64,000 nt of DNA from NCBI RefSeq assembly GCF_020080835.1, contig NC_058161.1, positions 10,915,297-10,979,296 of the forward strand. The letters are read 5' to 3'. The notes below the pieces were generated by a model. The model had not been told where the DNA came from. It saw only the letters and a list, made by a program, of their open reading frames with translations, and did no database searches. Both the position numbers and the translations under genes were made by a program. Positions 51,401 to 58,755 of this stretch are shown here, in pieces. The first letter of the stretch is position 1. The number at the start of each line of letters is the position of its first letter. The stretch is from Cotesia glomerata (Eukaryota > Arthropoda > Insecta > Hymenoptera > Braconidae).

Positions 51401-54400
51401 CAAGTAAAGGAAACAAATTCAGATGGCTTTTTTGATTTTAATTTTCATGAAGATATAATAAGCATTCAAGTAAGAAATCGCACTTTTATGAAAACTATCG
51501 GACATGATTCAATAACTAAGAAGTATTTTTTAGGTCATAAATGATAGCATTATTGCTATTAAAAATACAGTTTATGAAATAACATCACGTTGTCGGAAAT
51601 ATCTTCATAGATGGAAAAAATACAGCAATTTATGGCGAGCTGATAAACTTCAAGTTTGTGAGAAGTTCGTTACGACATGCTCCAGTCTAAACGAATACGA
51701 TGAAAAATTTACGTTTTATGATACAGTAATTGAAGAAATTGACGAGTGGACATCATACTATGATATATTTTGCATAAGGTAAAAAATATTGATTTTTACG
51801 TTTTTTATTTTTAAGCGGGATGATGCTAAAGTATGTCTTATTTAAAAATGTTGATAACTTCAAACTTTCAAATCAATTCTCTGTCCATCGATAAATAACG
51901 AGATTTTGTAAATAAAGAATATGTTGATGAACAAAGCGCTTATTTTGATCATTTCTTTCTTAATTAGAAATTCATTTCTAAAGTTTCCAATTACAAGTTA
52001 TTGTACAAGTGCAACAGAGATATCAACACTTATAATTTTTTTGTTTCTTTTTCTATACTAGCTATTAAGGATAGAAAATTTTTTTTTCTTCCGTTTTATT
52101 TTAAAAGTCAGCAATGCAAAGTTTCTTTTGTTAAAAATTGAATAAGTATTAGAAGACGAGCATTTTTAGATATTCGAAACTTTTTAAAATTTATCATTAG
52201 CATAAAAGATGAAATAAATTGATCTATTAATAAAAATAATTTTACTTAACAGAATAAACTTGGGCCCATTACTGAAAAGTATCAAAAATTATGCTCAAAA
52301 ATGGAAACAAATTTTAGGGGACTATCTTATAACAGAAACTAAACAATCAATGAAAAATTTTGCTTTGAAAATAAAGAAATTTCGATCGGAAATTGAACTT
52401 GTTATTAATAATTTGGATAAATTCAAAGCTGTTTTGCAAACTATTGCAGATATAAAAAAAATTTCAATACAAGCTATCGTCCAATATGATGAATATAAAG
52501 AAACATTTAAAATACTTAAAGCCCATGGGATAAATTTTTTGTCTGAGGTTGAAGAACAAGCTTATATCATTCAGGAAGATTGGGAATTAGTTTATTCTGA
52601 AGCACTTTATCGAGATATAATATTAGAAACTACAAAAAAACGGTTTCGTCAAATGACTGAAAATCAAATTTCTGATCTTCAAGCAGAATGTGTGGAGTTT
52701 GCTCAATATTACGATAAAAATGGACCAGCGAGCGTCGAGAGCGATCTCGATAATGGATTAGACAAAGTAGAAGTAAGTTTTTTTCTAATTGTCTTAATGA
52801 GGATGACGAAATTAAATGTAAATTTATTTTAAATGATGTATTTTTAGGAATTTGAAGGTTTAATAAGAACTTTAGAAAAACGGCGGCTGGATCTTGCGTA
52901 TGCAGAAAATTTATTTAACCTTTTACCAACAAATTTTTCAATTTTCGAGAAAGTTAAGCAAAATTTTGAAGACATTAAAATAATATATTCTTTATATAAA
53001 ACACAAAAAGATGCAGAAAATATTTTGTCAAAAACTTCATGGTCAGATTTAAATTTTCAAAAATTGATCAATGAAATAGAATTTTATATCAGAGAATTTA
53101 AGAAACTTCCGAGTAGAATTCAGCAGCTTGATATTAGTCAAATACTTTTAGCAAAGATGGAAGCATTTAAGAGTTCAGTGCTATTGTTCGTTGATCTGAA
53201 ACATGAAGCTATTCGCGAAAGACATTGGAAGGAATTGATGGACAAAACAGGAAAACATCTTGACATAACTTCTCATGAATTAGATGATAAAGAAAATAAA
53301 GGACTTTCTCAATGACTGAAGCAATTTCTTTTTAATTTTTTTAATAATTAAATTTCAAGTAATTAGAGTTAATTATTATTATAATTGCGTACTTTAAAGA
53401 TAGTATGTGCTACCTATTTTAAAGAAAATTAACTTACTAATGATGATTTTTCTTAAGTTGTATTGTTAACACAATCTTATGTAACAAATTTAGAGTACAA
53501 ATAAAAACATGGATTGAGGTTTAAGTTAAGATTAAAATAATGTCAGAGAATCAATACTAATTCTGGTTGAATTTAAAAAATTTAGGTTTATGTTAGAAAA
53601 TATGTTTTCCATGGAACTGAATGAATTTCATGATATCGCGCAAAAAATCGTGACAAATGCAATTAAAGAATCAACTGTTGAGGAAAAGATTAACAAACTT
53701 GTTGATTTTTTACAATCGATAAATTTTAAAGTAATAAAAAAATTTGAAGGTAACTATTAAAAAAATAATTTAATATCTTTGTTTTATGAATGAATATGCT
53801 TTGTTTTTTTCTGTCTTATCAGAAAAATTGTTTTGGAATATTTACTTTTCTTCGTAAGTTGTAAGTTATGGCATTTACAATATAATTTTGAACTTTTTCA
53901 TGGAATTTGCAGTTCTTTGACAAATTTACGTGAATTGTTTTTTTGAAAGATTTTTTAACCAGTAAAGGACACGGTAGTGTTCACGCTAAGTACAGTCAAC
54001 GCTCTCTGTATTGGACCTCTTTGTATTTGACCGCTCTCTGTATTTGACCACATTCTTCCTCTGTATTTGACGATTTTACACAGCTCTTATGGACAAGGAC
54101 GAGTCAAATACAGAGAATGGTCCTGTACGGGCGAGTCAAATACAAAGAGCGTTGACTGTACACGCTTAAGCACATGCAATAACTATGCAAACACGTATTG
54201 GCGCGAGATAAGCGTATTTTTTTCATCATATTTTATGTTTAACAATACTACAACAATCAGTTTTTTTGAAAAAATTTTTTTAACATCAAAAAATCATGTC
54301 AAAAGTAGAGAAAAATTTTTTTTGTCGTTTATATGAAAAATTGAACTCTCCGATAAGCTTCTCATTTTCTTAGATTTCTTTTCCCAACAGAAATGAATTT

Positions 54401-56255
54401 TTTTTTTTTATAAATGATCATTTTTCAAGTAAAACAGAAGGAGAAACATATTGCCTAAGATTAAAAGAATATACGTATTATTCATTAATATAGTTTTTTT
54501 TTTTTTCTTACACTGAACTGTCAGGTTTAGATAGCAACTTCTATATACTGGGATCAGTAGAATATTTGATTCAAAATCTTGAAGATAATACTATAACTCT
54601 TCAGAATCTGAAATCTTCACCGTATATTAAACCATTTTTAGACATAGTTCAAAAATGGGAAATTACTTTCCGCGAAATTTCAGAAGTAATAGAAGCCTGG
54701 ACAGAATTTCAGACAAAATGGTTGTATTCAAGAGAAATTTTTCTTGATAATGACATAAAACTACAACTACCTGAAAAAACTATAAAATTTGAGGGAATTA
54801 GTCGTACTTTCAAACAAATCATGCTTGATACTTTTGAAAGACCAAACGTCTACAAATGTTGTGTAATTCCTGATCGTAAAAAAAAATTTGAAAATTTACT
54901 TTTCGAGATGGATGAATGTCTTAAGTCATTACATGAATATCTTAGTTGTAAACGAATGATTTTCCCGAGGTTTAGTTTTTTATGTGATGATGAGTTATTA
55001 AGAATTTTGGCAGAAAATGATACTATTTTAATTCAGAAATATATTGCAAAAATATTTGATAACATAGAAATGTTCAAATTTCAAGAAGATGAAGTAAATA
55101 ATGAGACTAAAAAGATTTGTACTGCTGTCATTTCTTGCGAATATGAAATTATGGAACTAAAAAATCCAGTAATCATTAATACAAAAGTAGAAAAATGGAT
55201 GGCAACATTACTGGAGGAAATCAAAAATTCCAATCAGCAGTTAATAAAAAAAGCTATCTATATTTACGGCAAGATGAAAAAACCTCGTATCGAATGGATG
55301 TTTGAGTTTCAAGGTGTGGTAATATTTGTAGTCAATCAAATATGGCGGACAGTAGAAATCGAGGAAGTCTTTGAAAAAATAAAGTTAAACAATAAACGAG
55401 CCATGAAAGAGGTATTTTATTCATTTATTTTTAAATAAAAAAAAAAAAAGTAATTTTCAGTTAAAGTTCATTTCTTCAAGTATTTGTCACAACTCAATGA
55501 TCAATTAAATGAAGTCGTAACACTCATGGGTGGAAATTCTTTGACCAATAATGATCGTACAAAATTAGACACTCTCATAACTATTGATGTACATAATAGA
55601 GATACAATTAATGAATTTGTAAAGAATAATGTTATTAAAATTGAAGACTTCAAATGGCAGAGTCAGTTAAGATTTTATTGGATCTATAATTTAGATAATT
55701 GTTGGATTAATCAATGTACTAGACGATTCGAGTATGGTTATGAATACATGGGCTTAAATGAAAGACTAGTTGTAACTCCTTTAACAGATCGTATTTATTT
55801 GACTATTACACAAGCTCTATCAGTACATTTAGGTACATCAGTGGCAGGTAAACCTATTTCGATATTTGAATCGAATATTACTATTCGAAACTTTCTAATA
55901 ATTATAAAATTTCAAAAAGTTCATTTACTAACTGTTAAAATAACCATTAAGATTTTGAGAGAGATTGTTTTAAAAAGTTTTCTGTTCTGTATTTTTTTTA
56001 GGTTATGCCGGTACAGGGAAAACTGAAACAGTGAAAAATTTAGCAAAAACATTAGGATTATTATGCATTGTAACCAATTGCAGTGAAGGAGTAGACCATG
56101 TAACTATTGGGGAAATTTTCCGAGGATTAATACAAAGTGGCGCATGGGGCTGTTTTGATGAATTTGATCACATAGATGTGTCGGTTCTTTCCATTATTTC
56201 GTTACAACTACAAACACTTCGTTCAGCACTACAAAGAAAGGCAACGAAATTCTTG
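24150..56255 (+). CDS. Axonemal dynein heavy chain (DNAH10-like), tail to AAA1, 3' half absent
   Basis: Motor subunit of a ciliary/flagellar dynein arm. Inferred exons: 24150-24250, 24331-24412, 24492-24633, 24723-24761, 25009-25218, 36218-36276, 36609-36842, 36926-37066, 37141-37276, 40673-41187, 42119-42309, 48887-49482, 49550-49837, 49919-50364, 50568-50825, 50931-51118, 51190-51469, 51534-51778, 52253-52772, 52848 to about 53312, 53586-53749, 54525-55411, 55481-55847, 56002-56255, about 2,270 codons. Tail motifs include RRVDELILPI-like (VKRVDELILPIS) and RWEFDQNRLF; the linker contains VQKWEITFREISEVIEAW and FPRFSFLCDDELL; AAA1 has GYAGTGKTETVK (Walker A) and GAWGCFDEFDHIDVSVLS. All but one junction are canonical and in phase. 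The exception is the exon starting at 52848, which has no GT before its TGA (53313). Exons for AAA2-AAA6 are not in the window. DNAH10 is the best guess at paralogue. The early exons are short and weakly conserved, so the start is less certain. Confidence 0.85.
25234..26020 (-). mobile_element. 3' part of a minus-strand non-LTR retrotransposon in a dynein intron
   Basis: On the - strand, 26030-25830 and 25771-25490 encode the C-terminal region of a reverse-transcriptase polyprotein: a lysine/glutamate-rich segment and then the zinc-knuckle-like CRICKKEEETLMHILSC. The frames are broken between them. The element's 3' end abuts a 17-bp sequence TGGTAATAAATTATATA (25217-25233). That sequence recurs at 35937-35953, next to the 5' end of the same element. 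Confidence 0.7.
26020..26350. repeat. Degenerate GTGGNTCCA minisatellite
   Basis: About 330 bp of short-period repeat built from GGTGGATCCACGATGGAACC, CTGTGGTTCCACAGTGG and similar words of 10-12 bp. It is self-complementary in many places (GTGGATCCAC, GTGGAACCAC). It interrupts the minus-strand retrotransposon. No TIRs were identified at its edges. Confidence 0.75.
26351..26823. other. Unassigned non-coding stretch
   Basis: No ORF, repeat or RNA feature recognised between the minisatellite and the TAA microsatellite. It lies within the composite insertion in the dynein intron. Confidence 0.4.
26824..29142 (+). mobile_element. Dong/R4-like non-LTR retrotransposon inserted in a TAA microsatellite
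   Basis: A 5'-truncated element (about 26864-29092) sits between two (TAA)n tracts, 26821-26862 and 29094-29142. It starts inside the reverse transcriptase at NYRPITCLNAVYKIF. The 3' end after the stop at 28994 has a roughly 100-base non-coding tail ending in GAGCATTTAATAACA. The R4-clade element Dong is known to target TAA repeats, and both the RT and the endonuclease type here fit that clade. Confidence 0.8.
26868..28994 (+). pseudogene. Reverse transcriptase plus restriction-like endonuclease of the R4/Dong clade, two stops
   Basis: A single frame of RT followed by a C-terminal endonuclease, broken by TGA (27696-27698, probably from CGA) and TAA (27795-27797). RT landmarks are SMAWIDYRKAFDSTSH, KRGVFQGDSLSPLLFC and the catalytic box LLYMDDLKLYS, with YMDD in place of the commoner YADD. 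The C-terminal part (27855-28994) has a CCHC finger (CRACKQHPETLMHILSAC). It then has KPDIVLFDKATRDIYVIEFS, the PD...E type active site of restriction-like endonucleases. The N-terminal DNA-binding part is missing through 5' truncation. Encoded by DNA much richer in G+C than the surroundings. Confidence 0.85.
29143..29639. other. AT-rich non-coding stretch
   Basis: Homopolymer-rich sequence (T and A runs) with TTTTTCAAAAATT-like words; no ORF or RNA gene recognised. Confidence 0.4.
29640..29966 (+). repeat. tRNA-like module between two ~63-bp direct repeats
   Basis: The segment TAGGTCCCCTCTTTCCCCTA to GCTTTAATATGGC occurs at about 29646-29706 and again at 29901-29966. Between them, 29790-29863 looks like a tRNA body. 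It has an A box (TAGCTTAACTGG), an anticodon-arm stem CTTGG/CCGAG with loop CGCGTAA, and a B box (GGTTCGATTCC), followed by TTTTTT. The acceptor stem does not pair and U33 is missing, so this is a tRNA-derived SINE-type module and not a tRNA gene. Confidence 0.6.
29967..30109 (-). mobile_element. YADD-box fragment of the minus-strand retrotransposon
   Basis: On the - strand 30109-29967 reads KKIFIGKYADDAAIVADTEE and then GLKEMIKEVEKYV, the catalytic core of the reverse transcriptase. It is the middle piece of the element whose N-terminal RT part ends at 34042. The two are separated by the insertion 30110-34041. Its downstream continuation is replaced by the 63-bp repeat unit. Confidence 0.75.
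30168..30846 (+). repeat. Repeat family H copy with CA microsatellite at its end
   Basis: Begins TTAGAAAAACGGTTGACCCTG, then GGCCATCCCTGCAACTTCCC, then the GAGCTC palindromes (30263-30352). It runs to AAATCGGTCAAGCCGTTCAA and AAGTTACGAGAGGTTTACAC. It is collinear with 42566-43222. The following (CA)n tract at 30847-30914 belongs to the repeat and is the insertion target of the Waldo-like element. Confidence 0.75.
30847..30914. repeat. CA microsatellite
   Basis: An uninterrupted (CA)n tract of about 68 bp ending in TTGGGGCAGAGG. It forms the 5' junction of the Waldo-like retrotransposon. Reading frames that translate it as Thr-His or Val-Cys repeats are artefacts. Confidence 0.95.
30915..33975 (+). 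mobile_element. Waldo-like (R1 clade) retrotransposon, copy 1, 3'-incomplete
   Basis: Starts GGCAGAGGAGAAACTGCTGC directly after the CA tract, with a roughly 500-bp 5' leader nearly identical to copy 2 (43291). ORF1 has zinc knuckles and ORF2 an apurinic-like endonuclease. ORF2 is cut at about 33975, before the RT catalytic motifs. R1-clade Waldo elements are known for insertion into ACAY/CA-type simple repeats. Confidence 0.75.
31418..32749 (+). pseudogene. Waldo-like ORF1 (gag-like, zinc knuckles) with one nonsense codon
   Basis: An RNA-binding nucleocapsid-like protein of the element. The frame is open from MSKIQENNNSENG to QEAL except for one TAG at 31925-31927, between TEW and KVQSKK. 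The second copy reads glutamate there. The C-terminus has three knuckles: CFKCWHFGHFGSQC, CIKCGQEGHKIAEC and a CAIC start. The N-terminal third is predicted coiled coil by eye (LERLEKLTSELNDFIQSKV). ORF1 ends just upstream of, and overlaps slightly with, the ORF2 frame. Confidence 0.8.
32770..33990 (+). pseudogene. Waldo-like ORF2, endonuclease domain, truncated
   Basis: Starts MKILQLNLNHCEAAHDLL, typical of an R1-clade endonuclease. Catalytic landmarks are LIAEPY, AIAGDFNSWAVDWGS and SIVDLTFVSS. The region up to VHWWNDTISTLRKECL, the linker before RT, is intact. Homology to copy 2 stops near 33975 at PPVTEEELL, and the frame closes at 33990 in unrelated sequence, so all RT motifs are lost. 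The frame is intact before the break. Confidence 0.8.
34042..35936 (-). mobile_element. 5' part of the minus-strand non-LTR retrotransposon (endonuclease and N-terminal RT)
   Basis: On the - strand, from right to left: IIVGDLNARIGERN (about 35700), SVLDLVLTLD and IDSDHLPLIFNV (35262-35579) of the endonuclease. Then come ENYRGISLLNIGYKLLTMIM and ESQAGFRRGRGTRDHIFLLN (34609-34199), and finally NQGVSQGCALSAVLFN (about 34150). Frames are broken by several stops and shifts, so it is a dead copy. The 5' end is truncated inside the endonuclease at 35936, next to the 17-bp duplication. Confidence 0.75.
37454..40038. mobile_element. TIR element with CCCAAG/CCCGGG-AAAAAAT ends and TGATCAGG-type arms
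   Basis: The left end is CCCAAGAAAAAATACTC, and the right end read in reverse is CCCGGGAAAAAATGATCAGACC. The outer arms (37470-37880 and 39940-40038) are degenerate arrays of words such as CATGATCATGCCTG and TGATCAGGCCTGA. Flanks are TA on the left and CA on the right, so the duplication is decayed. A second TIR element (38099-39800) is inserted in it. Lies in the dynein intron between exons 37141-37276 and 40673-41187. Confidence 0.55.
38099..39800. mobile_element. 1.7-kb TIR element with TGTTGCTGCAACAGG arms, TA duplication
   Basis: Both ends begin CACGGAAAAAAATAAACTG and continue with tandem copies of the palindromic word TGTTGCTGCAACAGG plus AGGCAGTCATG. TA flanks each end (38097-38098, 39801-39802). 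A second inverted layer runs inward (38275-38420 with 39440-39640, then 38570-38800 with 39235-39480), containing GGGTCATTCCATGTCAAATT. No transposase. Open frames here (for example 38209, 39493) are by-products of the inverted arms. Confidence 0.75.
42566..43222 (+). repeat. Repeat family H copy in a dynein intron
   Basis: Collinear with 30168-30846: TTAGAAAAACGGTTGACCCT, GGCCATCCCTGCAACTTCCC, GAGCTC palindromes, CCGATTTTCAAGCGGTTGGC, ending at AAAGTTATAGGAAGTTTACA before the CA tract. The right side of the same repeat resumes after the Waldo-like copy at 48395, ending near TTAGCGGGAAGTT (48568). This matches in inverted form the AACTTCCCG near its left end. The H unit is itself set in an older repeat related to the 38099 element. 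Confidence 0.7.
43223..43289. repeat. CA microsatellite, 5' junction of Waldo-like copy 2
   Basis: A (CA)n tract with one CG interruption. It corresponds to the shorter CA tract CACACACACACACACATACAGACATA at 48390-48415 on the other side of the retrotransposon, so the element split one microsatellite. Confidence 0.9.
43817..45113 (+). pseudogene. Waldo-like ORF1, copy 2, degenerate
   Basis: Homologous to the 31418 ORF1. The start MSNLQETNKSGNG was chosen by alignment to copy 1; an in-frame upstream extension to 43703 exists. Stops interrupt at 44249-44251 and 44579-44581. A frameshift follows near 44785, and the zinc knuckles are in another frame (44796-45056: CFKCWHFGHFGSQC, CIRCRKEGHKIADC). 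The third knuckle is damaged. Confidence 0.8.
45136..48112 (+). pseudogene. Waldo-like ORF2 (endonuclease, RT, C-terminal finger), copy 2, degenerate
   Basis: Starts MKILQLNLNYCEAAHDLL, then a TAA at about 45193. Endonuclease: LISEPYRHLSNQPW, MAIAGDFNSWAAEWSS, SIVDLTFVSS. A frameshift lies near 46090-46170. RT: NKAPGLDEIPN, SYRPLCMLDTAGKIFERII, NQFGFRKRRSTLNAI, a stop at about 46748, AALDIKNAFNSANWD, EVPQGSVLGPLL, another stop, then VAYADDVAVVIVAK (about 47040). The C-terminal finger CPSCPGVDEDMEHVFFVCP lies before the end at 48112. At least five lesions. Order and motifs are typical of R1-clade ORF2. Confidence 0.85.
53993..54158. mobile_element. 166-bp pogo/mariner-like MITE with TA duplication
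   Basis: The ends CAGTCAACGCTCT and AGAGCGTTGACTG are flanked by TA (53991-53992, 54159-54160). The inner arms repeat CTCTGTATTTGACC / GAGTCAAATACAGAG. TA target and a CAG-starting TIR fit the Tc1/mariner-pogo group. Located in a dynein intron. Confidence 0.8.
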
Positions 56256-57917
56256 GTATAGTTTAAAATAGATAACATATAATTCTTGCTGGAATAAAAA
56301 AAATAGTATATTGTGTGATAAGGAATGGAAAAAAGAGATGTTACGAGTATCGCTCAAAGTTTGAAATCGTGTTTTAATTTTTCATATTGCCTACATTGAA
56401 ACTTTAAGCTTCAATGTTTGGACTCGATCACATTGAGATAATTACAGGTCGAATTTTCTTCTTTTGGTTACCAATATACTATTTTTCGATTTTCTTCATT
56501 ACGGAACTTTTCTCAAAGTGATTATTAAGGAGGTCCTTTCGACATCAATGTTAAATAAAAAATATTAGATTATGCATAAAATTAATTTTTATTTATTTAT
56601 TTATTTATTTATTTATTGCACGAAAATGCCGATCGGCAGTGTACATTAGTTATAATAATCAAGTATTTTAAGTGATATTTGAATGAAATATAAATATAAA
56701 CATAAATAATGAAAATTAGGCCAAAAATGAAACTAAAAATAAAAATAAGAAGCAAAGTAAAACAGAGTGGAACATGTGATATTATGAATGTATTAGTTAT
56801 TTAATATAGTTTTTTTGATTTTGGTTATGAAAGCAGACATCGAATCTTCAAAGAAGTTGGTATCCTGGCAGTGTTCGTTGACTAGATTAGCTATCCTGTT
56901 TCTTGGACCATGGTAAACATAGTTTTTTGTTGTCTTAATAGCGTCCAACAATCTATGTTGTCTTAAGCCTGGCCTTGGTTGGATAATTTGAAATTGTTCA
57001 CGTATCTCTGGTGATTCAATATGTCCGTTGACGGATTTATAGAAAAATATTAAGTCAGCAACTTGTCGGCGTCGTAGGAGGCTATCGATTTTAAATTGGC
57101 TGTATACATCTTCCGTTGTCATATTGGATCCTCGAATGTACAAGTAATATGACACATATTTACAGAATTTTTTTTGTATCTTTTCTACCTTATATATCTG
57201 GACTTGTGTATGAGGTGACCATATGGTAGTGCAATATTCAAGGACCGGTCGGACTAATGACATGAATAGATGTATAAGTGTGCGGACGTCGTTGAATTCT
57301 CTTCCTGATCTAAGTATGAATCCAAGTGTGCGGTAGGCTTGAGATATAATTTTATCAATATGCTTTGTGAATAAGTTGAATTTGTTATCTACAATTACAC
57401 CCAGGTCCTTTACTGATGTGACTTTTATAAGTTGATGTTGATTGAGATGATATATAGCTGAAGTCCAGTTAGTTGAACGTGTGAACGACATTACGACACA
57501 TTTCCCGTGAAAAAATATTCTGATCAGGCTTGATATGAGCTGATAAGGCCATATAAAATTTCTTGATATGTTCATATCTGGCCTGATATGATCTGATATG
57601 TCCATATTTAATTTTTGATAAGTCCTGATATGGCCTGATATAAAAATTGGCCATATCAGGCCTGATCAAGCCTTATCAATTTGATATGTCTATATCAGAC
57701 TCGATATAGCTTGATATGCTCATATCTAATTTTACATTATTTTTTAATAGGTCCTGATATGCCCTGATATAACCTTATAAAGTTATATATACTTTGATGA
57801 ACTTGAAAAAAAAATCCCTGATCAGGGTTGATATAACTTGATATGGATTCATATGGTCTGATATACTCATACCCTTACCAGCACATAAGCAGTCTTATGT
57901 ACTCATATAAAGGCATA

Positions 57918-58755
57918 CCCGAATAAAAAAAACTATTTATCATTATATATGATTCATATCTAATTATATAGAAGCATATGTAATTCATTTATAATTATAT
58001 AAATGTACATATAATTCATATAAAATTATATATGAATCATATAGAATTCTATATAATTTTTTTTACTCCAGTGAGTATTTTGTGATTACCATAAAACATT
58101 CTCTTTTTCTATCTAAGAGTCTGTTACTCCAATGATTAACAATCTTTTAATATATAGTATTTTTCGGATGAAATAATAGGAATTAAAAAAAAATTTAATT
58201 TCACAAAAGTTATTAGTTTTGTCAAGTTCAAAAATTGTTAGCCAGGCCCTCCAGCAATATATAGTTCCATATACTAAACAAATAATTCCATTAAAATTTA
58301 AGCTTTCAATTCTCATTTTACCTCGATTATTTTTTTAATTTCAAAGAAATTATAAATTTTAAAGCAATGAAGTACCTGAACAATATATCGTAGAATCATT
58401 TTTCATGTATACATAGATAATTTTATAAATCTACATATAGATACCATTATTATATATAAATATTGACAGTTAATAATTAATAAATTAGATAAAAATTTTG
58501 TTCACTACGAATCGATCATGTATACGATTCGCATTACTTGTAGTTATAATAAACTCTGTTCTCCAAGTAAGTCTCTTAGGTAAACGGGTAGTGAATTAGT
58601 CTTTCAAGCGGTAGGTCCCCGGTTCGATTCCCACTCACGCCGATTTTTTTTTTCCTATGGAAATAATTATATATAATTATACATAATTATATAGGGCCAT
58701 TTTTCATTTATAATTATGTAATATAATGATATATAATTTTTTTTACCGGGGCGGG
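57918..58755. mobile_element. Nested AT-rich TIR element with CCCG ends and tRNA-like module
   Basis: Begins CCCGAATAAAAAAAAC and ends TTTTTTTTACCGGGGCGGG, with TA on both flanks (57916-57917, 58756-58757). The arms are ATATAATTATATGAATC-type words. The termini are less well paired than those of its host. A Pol III-like segment lies at 58570-58645. Confidence 0.6.
58565..58652 (+). pseudogene. tRNA-like Pol III module in a TIR element
   Basis: Contains a clear B box (GGTTCGATTCC, about 58619-58629), an A-box-like TAGGTAAACGGGTAG stretch and a T9 terminator right after CACGCCGA. Stems are only partly formed, so I do not call a functional tRNA. It resembles a decayed tRNA or SINE head. Confidence 0.5.
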
